The position numbers and the translations under genes are program-made. A model generated the notes under the pieces. That model did not search any database and was not told the origin of the DNA. It worked only from the letters and a program-made list of their open reading frames with translations. Positions 53,413 through 61,994 of a stretch of 64,000 bases of DNA are shown here, in pieces; position 1 is the first letter of the stretch; each line of letters begins with the position of its first letter. Origin of the DNA: Prevotellaceae bacterium UBA4332 (lineage in GTDB: Bacteria > Bacteroidota > Bacteroidia > Bacteroidales > Bacteroidaceae); the NCBI GenBank assembly GCA_002394365.1, contig DGTQ01000023.1:1-64000 (forward strand), written 5' to 3'.

Positions 53413-53486
53413 GGCGGGATAGCTCAGCTGGTTAGAGCGTCGGATTCATAATCCGGAGGTCGAGGGATCGTGACCCCCTCCCGCTA
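53413..53486 (+). tRNA. tRNA-Met (anticodon CAT), unusual T arm
   Basis: The acceptor stem pairs GGCGGGA with TCCCGCT, the discriminator is A, and CCA is not encoded. The D arm is GCTC-AGCTGGTTA-GAGC, and the anticodon stem TCGGA/TCCGG has loop TTCATAA with anticodon CAT. The T arm is odd: GAGGG pairs with CCCCC with one A-C mismatch, and the loop is ATCGTGA instead of TTCRANT. Elongator Met is most likely; a tRNA-Ile with modified CAT cannot be excluded. Confidence 0.88.
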
Positions 53487-53498
53487 CTCCTAAAAATC

Positions 53499-53530
53499 AA
53501 GCACTTACGAGAAATCGCAAGTGCTTTTTT
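53499..53530 (+). terminator. Terminator of the tRNA gene
   Basis: AAGCACTT and AAGTGCTT, plus CGA/TCG with a GAAA tetraloop, are followed by TTTTTTC. Confidence 0.9.
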
Positions 53531-53616
53531 CTTTTTGTTTGTATTCTGCTTAAGCCTGAGCTTTGCGAAGAGCTAAATGCGAATATTCTTACCCTTTCTG
53601 AGACACTTGTGTAGGC

Positions 53617-54015
53617 TTATACTATTCCCATTAACTCTATTTCAAAGATTAGTGTAGAACCGCCTGGTATACCAGGTTGCGAGAACTTACCGTATCCCAT
53701 TTCGGCTGGGATATATACCTCCCACCTGTCACCTACGTGCATCTGCTGCATGGCGATTATCCAACCTTCAATGAGGTCGCATAGACGGCAAGCCAAAGGT
53801 ACACCACCACGACTACTGTCAAACTGCCTGCCGTCAATGGTTTTTCCTGTATAGTGGGCAGTAATGATGCTACGAACATTTGGAGTGCTGCTGTTCTTGT
53901 TACCCTCACTCAGCACTTTATAGTAGATGCCCTTTGGCAATGCTTTCACCCCATCTTCCTTTGACCTTGCTTCCAGCCAGTCTTTATTTGCCTGTATGTA
54001 TTCTCGTTTGTTCAT
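53617..54015 (-). CDS. FKBP-type peptidyl-prolyl isomerase
   Basis: The protein has 132 residues with no signal peptide, so it is probably cytoplasmic. The FKBP fold is visible from TAHYTGKTIDGRQFDSS through LIEGWIIAMQQMHVGDRWEVYIPAEMGYG to GGSTLIFEIELM. A charged N-terminal helix precedes the fold. It starts 6 nt after the small unknown gene and ends the four-gene run. Confidence 0.95.
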   Translation of the reverse strand: MNKREYIQANKDWLEARSKEDGVKALPKGIYYKVLSEGNKNSSTPNVRSIITAHYTGKTIDGRQFDSSRGGVPLACRLCDLIEGWIIAMQQMHVGDRWEVYIPAEMGYGKFSQPGIPGGSTLIFEIELMGIV

Positions 54016-54020
54016 ATTGA

Positions 54021-54359
54021 TTATCTTAGAATCTTTGCTTTCTGAAGATTAGTCATTTCATTCCAAAAATCTATTTGCTCCGCCTCGTCAATACCATTAC
54101 TTGACATCTCATGTAGTATGGCATCTAAAAGTTGCTCTCTTGTCAGTTCCAATCCTTCCTCAACATCAATGGGAAAAGTGAGAATATCACCTAATGCCCC
54201 TACATGGACGTTTGTTACAGAGATGCCTCCATTCTTTCTCTTCACTATAATTCTCCTGTTGTATCCATATTCAGGTGTGGTAGTGCGAAGTTCCTGAAAG
54301 AGAGTATTTGTCGTGTACCTCTCTGCATCAACATCTGATATAAGTTCTCTTAATGTCAT
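54021..54359 (-). CDS. Conserved small protein of unknown function
   Basis: This is a 112-residue acidic protein with no signal peptide or membrane segment. I do not recognise it. A central part RRIIVKRKNGGISVTNVHVGALGDIL looks beta-stranded, and the C-terminal half is helical and rich in Glu. It lies 16 nt behind the shorter nitroreductase and 5 nt before FKBP, so it is co-transcribed. Confidence 0.75.
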   Translation of the reverse strand: MTLRELISDVDAERYTTNTLFQELRTTTPEYGYNRRIIVKRKNGGISVTNVHVGALGDILTFPIDVEEGLELTREQLLDAILHEMSSNGIDEAEQIDFWNEMTNLQKAKILR

Positions 54360-54375
54360 TTGGGATTGATTGATA

Positions 54376-54885
54376 TTACACGAAGATTGTATCTATCTCC
54401 TTGCGTCGTTTCTCCCTTGGCTCATCTGCAGCATAGCCCAAGGGGATAAACACAGCGGGTTCCTCATTGTCTGGCATACGGAAAAGAGCTTTACACCTTT
54501 CCGCATCAAAATTGCATACCCAGCAAGAAGCCAGCCCTTGTTCCGTAGCCGCAAGGCAAAGGTGCTCAACGGCAATGGCTATGTCGATGTTGCCATGACG
54601 CTTTCCGTCTGCCCTCACCCATTCCTCGTCATGCTGTATGGAGGCTATGACATACATCGGGGCAGTCTTAAACCACTCTCTGTCATAACATTCCCGTATT
54701 TTTGCCTTGTCTTCGTCACTGCGTATGATATGAAATTTCCAAGGCTGATAATTCACAGCCGAGGGAGCAAGGCGTACACATTCCATGATGTAATCCTGCT
54801 TCTCTTTCTCCACGTCGAGGGGCTTATATGCCCTGCAACTGTACCTGTTCCTTACAAGTTCCAAAAAGTTCTTACTGTCCATCAT
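54376..54885 (-). CDS. Nitroreductase-family flavoprotein (short)
   Basis: The 169-residue protein has the FMN-binding start ELVRNRYSCRAYKP, APSAVNYQPWKFHII in the middle, and the later VFIPLGYAADEPREKRR, all typical for the nitroreductase fold. The substrate is unknown. It lies 9 nt behind the second nitroreductase. Confidence 0.93.
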   Translation of the reverse strand: MMDSKNFLELVRNRYSCRAYKPLDVEKEKQDYIMECVRLAPSAVNYQPWKFHIIRSDEDKAKIRECYDREWFKTAPMYVIASIQHDEEWVRADGKRHGNIDIAIAVEHLCLAATEQGLASCWVCNFDAERCKALFRMPDNEEPAVFIPLGYAADEPREKRRKEIDTIFV

Positions 54886-54894
54886 ACATCTCCT

Positions 54895-55581
54895 CTATAT
54901 AAACACGAAGTTTTCCTTTCCTGCACCTATCTCGAAATGACATTTGGCAATGCCCAAGTCCATCTGTGTATAGCCAATGACGGAGAATCCTCTCCTTGCC
55001 TTCACCTGATGGTGATTGTTCTCCTCGCCTAAATACTCAAATGAGAATTTCTGCTGATTCACGGCAGTAGGAGCCAAAAGGGCTGCCTTCACTCCCTTTT
55101 CAAACCAAACAGGAGTCTTATCGGTAGCATTACTTACCTGCCCTATGGTCTTTATCTTGTGACTAACGCCCTGTGTCTCACCGTAGCCTATAGCAATGTA
55201 GCAGGCAATCTTCTCATCGTCATTCAGCACGTACGTACCAGGCACCTTTGAGTAACTTAGTCCCACCCAGCAGGTGTTCAGCCCCAGCGTCTGGGCAAAC
55301 AGCACCAGTTGCTCGCCATAGTAGCCCACGCGCTCGTCCAGGTCGTCAGCCTTCTTTCCTGCCATAACAATATAGTTGTTGACATTACGGAACTTGCCGT
55401 ATCTTGCCAGAACGCCTTGAAAAGCCTTTGGCTCATTCGGTATCAGCTGTATGTTAAGCCGTCCCTCGCCGTTTAATTCCGCTATCTTTTCTCGCAACTC
55501 TCTGACTGCCTCTCCACTCAACGGTTGGCTTGTGTATGCCCTCACGCTATGTCTGCTCTCTATGGCTTCCTGTATGGTCAT
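54895..55581 (-). CDS. Nitroreductase-family flavoprotein (long)
   Basis: The 228-residue protein starts EAIESRHSVRAYTSQPL, continues with LFAQTLGLNTCWVGLSYSK and KAALLAPTAVNQQKF, and has a C-terminal half matching the longer nitroreductase group. It leads the run of four genes. Two related flavoproteins in a row suggest a shared redox role, but no partner or substrate is evident. Confidence 0.9.
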   Translation of the reverse strand: MTIQEAIESRHSVRAYTSQPLSGEAVRELREKIAELNGEGRLNIQLIPNEPKAFQGVLARYGKFRNVNNYIVMAGKKADDLDERVGYYGEQLVLFAQTLGLNTCWVGLSYSKVPGTYVLNDDEKIACYIAIGYGETQGVSHKIKTIGQVSNATDKTPVWFEKGVKAALLAPTAVNQQKFSFEYLGEENNHHQVKARRGFSVIGYTQMDLGIAKCHFEIGAGKENFVFI

Positions 55582-55761
55582 CTGTATCTATGCTATGAAT
55601 ACGTGAATCAAATTCTCCCTGCAAAGGTAATGAAAATATTTTGAATTGGAGTACGAAAAGCCTCCCAATTCTTAATAAAATATAAAAGTAGCGCGACGGG
55701 TCATAATGAAAGAAAGGGGATTTTCTTTTTTGTTTTAATTTTTTCTTTAAGGAAAAAATAG
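55582..55761. other. Left half of the gap upstream of the unknown secreted protein
   Basis: No gene is seen. The sequence is AT-rich. Together with the hairpin pair and the promoter it makes a 389-nt intergenic region between divergent genes. Confidence 0.5.
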
Positions 55762-55812
55762 GTTAACCAAGTAAATACTTGGTTAACAGCTATCAATCTG
55801 TGATTGATAGCT
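55762..55812. repeat. Two perfect hairpins placed back to back
   Basis: GTTAACCAAGTA (55762-55773) and TACTTGGTTAAC (55776-55787) pair over 12 bp with a 2-nt loop. AGCTATCAATC (55788-55798) and GATTGATAGCT (55802-55812) pair over 11 bp with a 3-nt loop. There is no gap between them and no T-run behind. This is a possible protein-binding site, transcript end or recombination site. Confidence 0.85.
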
Positions 55813-55896
55813 CTGATTTCTTTCTATAAGTACGACTTTCTTAAACAGCTCTCTTCGCCCGATTTTTCGGCGTTTGGAGCGTAAAAAAGAATTGAC

Positions 55897-55904
55897 TAAT
55901 TTTG
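55897..55904 (+). promoter_or_regulatory. Promoter of the unknown secreted protein
   Basis: TAATTTTG lies 20 nt behind TTTG (55873-55876), which is the consensus layout. The leader is about 60 nt. Confidence 0.78.
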
Positions 55905-55970
55905 CCAGCGCAAACCACAAATTGTTTAATTATACAGATTAATAAGTAACATCAAAAAAAATTAAGTTGG

Positions 55971-56693
55971 ATGAAAAAAATTCTTTTCTTTATTTCAATG
56001 ATTACTCTGAGCGTAGGTACACACGCTCAAGTTAATGTTCCTGAACCAGAGTTCATCAACAGTTATTGTATCCTTACGAGCGACTCTACCTATGCCATTC
56101 TTCCAAAAGAACAGGGAACTATAGGCAAACATGAAAACAAGGTCAGGAAATGGGGTAAGCTGCTAAGCGGAGCTGCAAGCATAGCAGGAGCAGCAGGTGG
56201 TATAATCGGACTCAATTCTGCAGCCAGCGGTTCATTTAGTGGTACGATGGCAGGAGTACGCATGATGGGTACCTCAGCTGGCATAGGTCATGCAGCTAAT
56301 GCAGTGAGCAATCTTGCTGGCTCTGAAGGTATGGATATAGTATTCAAAGGAGGTCATTCGCCATATACATTAAGCTCTGACGGTCAGGCAGCAAGACTCC
56401 TGATAAAAGGAGAGAATAACGATACTGACCCTATGGAGAGCTATCGCATCGTACGTTTTAAGTCCTCCAAGAAAGAACGCAGGATTCAGTGGATGGAGTT
56501 TGAATCTGCTCTGATTGGGTCTGAGGAAACGAAGAAAGCTGGCTATGTTCAGTTTGAGGGACACAAGTATGGTGAGCAGTCGTACATACTTACTATTCCT
56601 GCTTCAGAATTGGAGAAAGGCGAATACGGAATCTTCTACATGAGCATCATCTCGGCAACCACCATCCCTGTAGGAACTTTTAGCGTAAAATAG
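55971..56693 (+). CDS. Secreted protein with glycine-zipper segment, unknown function
   Basis: The 240-residue protein has a signal peptide ending THAQ. Residues 60-120 are Gly/Ala/Ser-rich (SIAGAAGGIIGLNSAASGSFSG and GTSAGIGHAANAVSNLAG), resembling glycine zippers. The remainder is beta-rich and ends GTFSVK. No lipobox is seen. I do not recognise the family. It is a single gene with its own promoter and terminator-like hairpin. Confidence 0.78.
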   Translation: MKKILFFISMITLSVGTHAQVNVPEPEFINSYCILTSDSTYAILPKEQGTIGKHENKVRKWGKLLSGAASIAGAAGGIIGLNSAASGSFSGTMAGVRMMGTSAGIGHAANAVSNLAGSEGMDIVFKGGHSPYTLSSDGQAARLLIKGENNDTDPMESYRIVRFKSSKKERRIQWMEFESALIGSEETKKAGYVQFEGHKYGEQSYILTIPASELEKGEYGIFYMSIISATTIPVGTFSVK

Positions 56694-56705
56694 CATAAAC
56701 ACACA

Positions 56706-56749
56706 ACAAAGGTCGCCCCTCTCGAGAAGAGTAAGGAGTGACCTTTGTC
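56706..56749. terminator. Long hairpin behind the unknown secreted protein
   Basis: ACAAAGGTC and GACCTTTGT form a 9-bp perfect outer stem, continued with mismatches by CCCCT/AGGAG. It lies 13 nt behind the stop codon. Confidence 0.65.
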
Positions 56750-56800
56750 ATAGTTCTGGTAGTAATTATAAATAGCGGAGATAAGAAACCGAGGTAGATT

Positions 56801-58750
56801 TTACTGCAAGAAGTATTTCTTGCCATTCTTGATAACGATGCCTTTGTAGTTTTCATCAACCTCTTGACCTGCAAGGTTATACATCGTATCATCATCTGTA
56901 GGTTCAGCATCGCCAAAACTATCTTCGAGCATCTGGACAGAGGTCGTCAGAGGGACGAAGTTGAAGCCATAAATCTTTATCTTTGTGCTCTCGCCAAAGA
57001 GGTAGTATTCCTTGTCCTTGACAACGCTAATCTTGACATAGGCATCAGTTTCAGCCTCCTGGTTTATGATGCTTCCAGACTCATAACTGGTACCATTGAT
57101 GATGAAACTTGTTGCCACTCCGTTTTGCGTTACGTAGAGATTCTTGTTAGTATAGATGTATGTGGCAACGTAGAGAGTACCGTCTGAAGTAGGCTTGAAC
57201 ACATAATAGGTGCCAGTAGTAGGAACCTTTTTACTTGAAGAGAAGTTCTTGCCGTTGCTGTCCTTGGGGTTGTTACTGCCACCTGCGAGTGTGCTATAGC
57301 CCTCAGCGCTCATGCCGCCTCGTGGAGTAAGAGTCCAGTTGCCATCACGACCATAGGTCATGGTGATGTCCTGACAGTTTATCTCCTTTCCGTCTGTGAT
57401 GCTCTCATCACTTCCTACTATGTAGCTATTGCCATCTATGAGTCCTGGGGTAACCTCGCTGCCACCACCACCTTCGCCTCCACCTTCTCCAGGTGCAGGG
57501 TCTGGCTCTGTGCTGCCACCACCTCCACCAGTAGAACTGAAGAGGGTAGAACCAGCATAGGTGCTCACCTCTGTTGGTACGACGCTGTTGTTGGCTACTG
57601 TATAGGAGTAGGGTACTGTTACTGTGGAACCCATTGACTCGCCACTCTTGCCTTCTACGGAATAGTTAGTATTCTTCCAAGTTACTGCTATGGCGCCAGA
57701 CTCTGAATAAATACTCTTTACCCCCTTGGCGAAGTAGTTGCCCTCAATAAGGAATTCCGAGTTCTTGCGTGGGTTGATGCAGCTGCTGCCAGAAGTGCAG
57801 GTGTAGTAGTTGTTGAGCATGTGTATCTTGCCCACACGTGCCATAGGCATGCGAGCCTTGCAGCCTGTGCTCCAGTGGTTGAAGGCAAAGGTGGTGTTGA
57901 GGAAGTTTTTCGACTCGCTGTCCGAAGAGCCTATGAGATTGGTGTTCTGGTGCATGTATGAACGACTGGAATAGCTGAAGGTACACCAGCTGACGGTATT
58001 GAAGTCAGACTTCTGCGTGATGTCAAAGTTACCATCCATGCCATCCATGAAGTCACAATGGTCCACCCAGCAATTCTTGGTGCCACCTGTGAAGGATATA
58101 AGGTCAGAACCACCTACGTCGATAGCGCCAGGACCTTGAAACTTGATATTGCGAATGATGAGGTTCTCACAAGCGTTGAAACTGAAGATGCCAGATTTGC
58201 GGTAGTTCTCGCTATTATCGCCTGTCATCTGTATTATAATCTTGCGAGTGTTGTATTCAGCCTCCTCTGAAACGCTTGTTCCATTAGGCAGTTTGCCACC
58301 ACCGCCGCTGGTACTCATCTCTGGCACCCCCGCCTTGGTGAGTGCATTGAGTATCTCTTCTGTAGCAAACCATGTAGTGCAGAGTTTTGCATTATTTATG
58401 CCCAGAATAGTCTTGTCCTTAACGCTGAGTCCTATGTTGCTGCCCACAAGGAAGTCGCCCTTTGAACCGTCGAATATGATGACGCTATAATTGTTGATAG
58501 CATCCTGTATGGTGCTACGCATGTCTTTTCCTGTGGAGGTGAGGGTAATTACCTTACTGCTGCTGACTCCTGTGACAGGGTAGTTGTAGCATCCGCCACC
58601 CGTTACATTATAGGTGCTGGAACTGCTGGTGCGCGACGATACAGTACAGAAGCCAAACGGCTTGCCAAGATCATACGAACTCTGTGCCATCGCCACAGCC
58701 GACCCCATTGCCAGTACAGCAAGAGAAAGAATTTTTCTTACACTTTTCAT
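56801..58750 (-). CDS. Secreted pectate lyase (PL1-like) with accessory module and T9SS tail
   Basis: The protein has 649 residues. I start it at the ATG at 58750 because MKSVRKILSLAVLAMGSAVAMAQ is a clean signal peptide, while the open frame continues 30 codons upstream through the promoter. The PL1 beta-helix (about 30-400) shows NCWVDHCDFMDGMDGNFDI (calcium-site region), SDFNTVSWCTF and the catalytic RMPMAR pattern (RxPxxR). A Gly/Glu/Pro linker (about 415-440) leads to a beta module ending IKIYGFNFVPL, related to one in the 696-aa protein. The end YNLAGQEVDENYKGIVIKNGKKYFLQ-type tail is a full T9SS-like sorting sequence. It cuts de-esterified pectin, complementing the esterase at 12.7 kb. 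Confidence 0.93.
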   Translation of the reverse strand: MKSVRKILSLAVLAMGSAVAMAQSSYDLGKPFGFCTVSSRTSSSSTYNVTGGGCYNYPVTGVSSSKVITLTSTGKDMRSTIQDAINNYSVIIFDGSKGDFLVGSNIGLSVKDKTILGINNAKLCTTWFATEEILNALTKAGVPEMSTSGGGGKLPNGTSVSEEAEYNTRKIIIQMTGDNSENYRKSGIFSFNACENLIIRNIKFQGPGAIDVGGSDLISFTGGTKNCWVDHCDFMDGMDGNFDITQKSDFNTVSWCTFSYSSRSYMHQNTNLIGSSDSESKNFLNTTFAFNHWSTGCKARMPMARVGKIHMLNNYYTCTSGSSCINPRKNSEFLIEGNYFAKGVKSIYSESGAIAVTWKNTNYSVEGKSGESMGSTVTVPYSYTVANNSVVPTEVSTYAGSTLFSSTGGGGGSTEPDPAPGEGGGEGGGGSEVTPGLIDGNSYIVGSDESITDGKEINCQDITMTYGRDGNWTLTPRGGMSAEGYSTLAGGSNNPKDSNGKNFSSSKKVPTTGTYYVFKPTSDGTLYVATYIYTNKNLYVTQNGVATSFIINGTSYESGSIINQEAETDAYVKISVVKDKEYYLFGESTKIKIYGFNFVPLTTSVQMLEDSFGDAEPTDDDTMYNLAGQEVDENYKGIVIKNGKKYFLQ

Positions 58751-58809
58751 AATGTTTTTGTGTATTTGTTTAGTAGATATACCGTTTTTGTTTAGTAGAT
58801 ACGTGGATG

Positions 58810-58817
58810 CAAAGGTA
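58810..58817 (-). promoter_or_regulatory. -7 promoter element of the pectate lyase
   Basis: The minus strand reads TACCTTTG, 60 nt before the start codon. The leader contains a direct repeat, TATCTACTAAACAAA-like, twice. Confidence 0.7.
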
Positions 58818-58840
58818 CACATTATTTTCGAATAAGCCAC

Positions 58841-59048
58841 ATTTTTTGCAATTTTTCTTGTAAAATGAAAGATATTCTAAGTTTGAATGGAGAATACCGA
58901 AGGCATCGCGAGCGACAGCGAGAACGAAGTGGCAATGAGCACACGCCGCTAACGAGGGAGCAAGTGGGAAAGCGTAAGCTAAGAATGAAAAATTACTAAT
59001 TGCTCATTGCTAATTCCTAATTAGAATAAGGGAGGTATAAGGGAGGTG
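58841..59048. other. Gene-free repeat-word region
   Basis: No gene is seen. AGCGACAGCGAG, CTAACGAGGGAGCAAG and TAATTGCTCATTGCTAATTCC-type words recur in other gaps of the window. Confidence 0.5.
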
Positions 59049-59142
59049 AAGTGACCTCTAAGTGAGGTTTCTTAAAGACAGGTCACTTGCGGGAAAGCGC
59101 ATAAACACTGGGATGAGAGAGGGGCAAGTGACCTGTGTGAGG
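59049..59142 (+). repeat. Dispersed module, copy B (core inverted relative to copy A)
   Basis: It has the same long left arm as copy A (AAGTGACCTC at 59049, AAGTGAGGT, AGGTCACT at 59080-59087) and the same short right arm (AAGTGACCT at 59126-59134, then TGTGAGGT). The core GGGAAAGCGCATAAACACTGGGAT (59091-59114) is the exact reverse complement of 280-303. Confidence 0.85.
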
Positions 59143-59144
59143 TT

Positions 59145-59172
59145 TTTCACGAAAAAAACTTTTTTCGTGAAA
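59145..59172. repeat. Perfect 13-bp hairpin
   Basis: TTTCACGAAAAAA and TTTTTTCGTGAAA are separated by 2 nt and directly follow module copy B. A further stem CTTCGAGC/GCTCGAAG lies at 59179-59197. It could act as a bidirectional terminator. Confidence 0.75.
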
Positions 59173-59236
59173 TTAGAACTTCGAGCTGTGCTCGAAGAAT
59201 TAGTAATTAGAAATTAGTTTGGTTTACTTTTTTTTT

Positions 59237-59362
59237 GCAGAGGCAGTGGTTCTACACTTTCCGATAGGTGCTTTGGCTGCAGAACCATTGGTTCTACATG
59301 CAGAGGCAGTGGTTCTACATGCAGAGGCATTAGTTCTGCATGTAGAACTAATGCCTCTTGCG
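59237..59362 (+). repeat. 21-bp tandem array 3 (six units, some inverted)
   Basis: Units start at 59237, 59258, 59279, 59300, 59321 and 59342. The main type is GCAGAGGCAGTGGTTCTACAT, and the unit at 59258 is divergent. The unit at 59342 contains the exact reverse complement (15 nt) of the unit at 59321. The unit at 59279 is itself near-palindromic (AGAACCATTGGTTCT). No gene is called. Confidence 0.88.
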
Positions 59363-59623
59363 CTCCAGTAGGTGCTCAGGCGTTTCTGCTCCCCGAAAAC
59401 GGGGAGACCGAGAGGGGTGTAAAGACTATTGACAGAGCTCGGAACTACGTGCAGAGGCAAAGAGCGTATTTTTATGCGGATACACAAAAAAATCAGCAAC
59501 TCTCTCGGGAGGTTTTTTTACTTTTCTTCTCTTTTAGGGTAGTAATTCATAGTTCACAGTTCATAATTTATAGTTCACAGTTCATAATTCATAGTTTATA
59601 ATGCACAATTCATATTTTTTTTG

Positions 59624-59631
59624 TAATTTTG
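59624..59631 (+). promoter_or_regulatory. -7 promoter element of the TonB-receptor-like gene
   Basis: TAATTTTG is followed by GCACCC, 36 nt before the ATG. The stretch 59540-59612 is made of TTCATAGTTCACAG-type repeats. Confidence 0.7.
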
Positions 59632-59666
59632 CACCCAAAATACGGAAAAAGAGAAAAAAGGAGAAA

Positions 59667-61994
59667 ATGAAAAAAGTAATATATATATTGGTGCTGCTCG
59701 TGGGGGTAGCTACGATTGCTGACGCACAGCAAAAGGGAGGTGGACGTAGAAAGAGACCTATGACACCTGCCGACTCCATAGCCGCGCTGATGGAAAAATA
59801 TGACATACAACTGAACGAGGTAACCGTGACAGGACAGAAATCTGCCGTAAAGCTGGAGGTGGACAGAAAAACGTATGACGTAAGTAACGACATATCAAAC
59901 GTGGGGGCTTCGGCTTCCGACGTGCTGGAGAATATCCCTTCTGTAGAGGTGGACAACGATGGCAACATATCCCTGCGTGGCAGCAGCAGTGTGGAGGTAT
60001 GGATAAACGGCAAGGCGAGCGGACTGACAACCGACAACCGTTCGGCTATATTAGAACAGCTGCCTGCCGAGACCATAGACAGGATAGAGGTGATTGACAA
60101 CCCCTCGGCAAAATTCTCTGCCGAAGGCAGCGCAGGCATCATAAACATTATACTGAAACGCGACCACAAGGCTGGCTATTACGGTTCGGTGCAGGCTGGT
60201 GCAAACACAGCTGGTGGTGCCAACACGAGCTTTAACATAAATACCAGCTCGAAGTGGCTGGACACCTATGCGAGCATAGGCTACAGACACCGAGAGGACG
60301 AGAGAGGCTCAAAGACGGAGCAGACTTTTTATAACGTTAACGGGGGGAACAAGACGCCATCGGGCTATCAGAATTCCAACTCCGTATCAGATACGAGGGG
60401 CAACAACATATTCATGCGTGCCGGACTGACGTTTCACGCATCTAAAAAGGATGATATTTCTCTCTCGGGAATGTTTATGCACGGAGGGGGAAATAATTCC
60501 TCCACCACTCCTTATTATTATGGCAACTACCTGAATGGCGACATCACGCAGAAGGAGGCTACCAAGACGCTGACGAGACATACCACTGGCAGAAACAACA
60601 TGAACATGGTAAATGTGGAGCTGGGCTACAAGCACAGCTTTACCGACAAGCATTTCCTGGACTTCAGCCTCAGCCACAGCTCCTGGCACAACCGCAGCAC
60701 CAACCGCTATCAGGACAGGACGGTATTCGCTGACGGAAGCACGAAGGAGAGTTTCCAGATGCGCCCTCAGCACATAAGAAACAGAACTACCGAGCTGAAA
60801 CTGGACTACGAGAATCCCCTCTCGGAAAAGATTACGTTGCAGGCTGGCTACAACGCAAAATTCAACAGGGAGAACAACCCCCAGGAGGCATGGAAGAGTG
60901 ACCACTACGACGGCACGGATATGGAGGAGGACATAGCCTACTACAACCGTTTCATATATAATATGGACACTCATGCCATGTATGCCAACATGACCTTCAA
61001 GCTGGGCAAGTTCGGCATTATGGCTGGACTGAGAGGCGAATACTGGAAGGTAGATACAGACTCGTATGACTACTATCAGAACCGCACGGAGTTTAAGAAG
61101 GATTTCTTTCAGCTGTTTCCATCGCTGTTTCTCTCATACCAGTTTACGCAGCGTGACCAGTTGCAGCTGAATGTTACGAGGCGCCTGCGTCGTCCCTGGG
61201 GTGGACAGCTGAACTCATTCATGGACACGAGAAACGCATCGAGCGTGTCATTCGGTAACCCCAAACTGACTCCAGAATACAGTTTCTCCTACCAGCTTAA
61301 CTACCTGCGCACTTGGGACAACCATTCGCTCCTGCTCTCTGCCTACTATCGCCCTACGACAGACGTGATACAGAGAGTAAAATACATGATAGACGGTGAC
61401 GACCGCACTTTCCAAACCTTCATGAACCTCTCGAAAAGCACCAACTCTGGTATGGAGATGACGCTGAAAAACAGGTTTACCCGCTGGTTTGAACTGACCA
61501 CCTCGGCAAGTGCTTTCTATTATAAGTTGGAAGACTTCAAATACACCCTTATCGACCCTCTGATGGGAAAAGAGATAACAATTAGCGGAGACAGCGAGAG
61601 CCGATTCTCCTGGAACGCACGCATGCAGGCAAACTTCACCCTGCCCTACGACATTACTGTGCAGCTGAAGGGAAACTATCGTTCGAGAAGGGTGATAACA
61701 CAGGGCTCAAGACGTCCTTCGTACAGCATGGATATTGGTGTGCGAAAGACCTTCTTCAACAGAAAACTCACACTGGCAGTAAACTGTCGCGACCTGCTCG
61801 ACTCAAGGCGTAACAAGTCGGAGACGGAAAGTGACACCTTCTATCAGTATAGCGAAGACTGGAGACACGCACGCAAGTTCAACTTCACTGCCACATGGTC
61901 TTTTGGCAACAACAAGCCTAAACGCAACAAGAGAAACGACCGTGAGGAGAGTGAGGACGACAGCATGCAGAGCTATGAAGGAGGAGAGGAGTAG
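59667..61994 (+). CDS. TonB-dependent receptor-like outer-membrane barrel (OMP_b-brl_3 type)
   Basis: The 775-residue protein starts at the ATG at 59667, where AAGGAG lies 6 nt upstream and MKKVIYILVLLVGVATIADA is a signal peptide. The plug domain is clear (LNEVTVTGQKSAVKLEVD, LENIPSVEVDNDGNISLRG, RIEVIDNPSAKFSAEGSAGIINI). A barrel follows to the end. The carboxypeptidase-like regulatory domain usual in this group is absent, as is a SusD partner. The substrate is unknown; peptide or metal uptake are possibilities. The C-terminal part is acidic and ends SYEGGEE. Confidence 0.9.
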   Translation: MKKVIYILVLLVGVATIADAQQKGGGRRKRPMTPADSIAALMEKYDIQLNEVTVTGQKSAVKLEVDRKTYDVSNDISNVGASASDVLENIPSVEVDNDGNISLRGSSSVEVWINGKASGLTTDNRSAILEQLPAETIDRIEVIDNPSAKFSAEGSAGIINIILKRDHKAGYYGSVQAGANTAGGANTSFNINTSSKWLDTYASIGYRHREDERGSKTEQTFYNVNGGNKTPSGYQNSNSVSDTRGNNIFMRAGLTFHASKKDDISLSGMFMHGGGNNSSTTPYYYGNYLNGDITQKEATKTLTRHTTGRNNMNMVNVELGYKHSFTDKHFLDFSLSHSSWHNRSTNRYQDRTVFADGSTKESFQMRPQHIRNRTTELKLDYENPLSEKITLQAGYNAKFNRENNPQEAWKSDHYDGTDMEEDIAYYNRFIYNMDTHAMYANMTFKLGKFGIMAGLRGEYWKVDTDSYDYYQNRTEFKKDFFQLFPSLFLSYQFTQRDQLQLNVTRRLRRPWGGQLNSFMDTRNASSVSFGNPKLTPEYSFSYQLNYLRTWDNHSLLLSAYYRPTTDVIQRVKYMIDGDDRTFQTFMNLSKSTNSGMEMTLKNRFTRWFELTTSASAFYYKLEDFKYTLIDPLMGKEITISGDSESRFSWNARMQANFTLPYDITVQLKGNYRSRRVITQGSRRPSYSMDIGVRKTFFNRKLTLAVNCRDLLDSRRNKSETESDTFYQYSEDWRHARKFNFTATWSFGNNKPKRNKRNDREESEDDSMQSYEGGEE

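Noticed and set aside
59224..59499. 91-codon frame reading RTTASAC repeats
   Set aside because: It consists of array 3 plus gap words, with no protein-like features.
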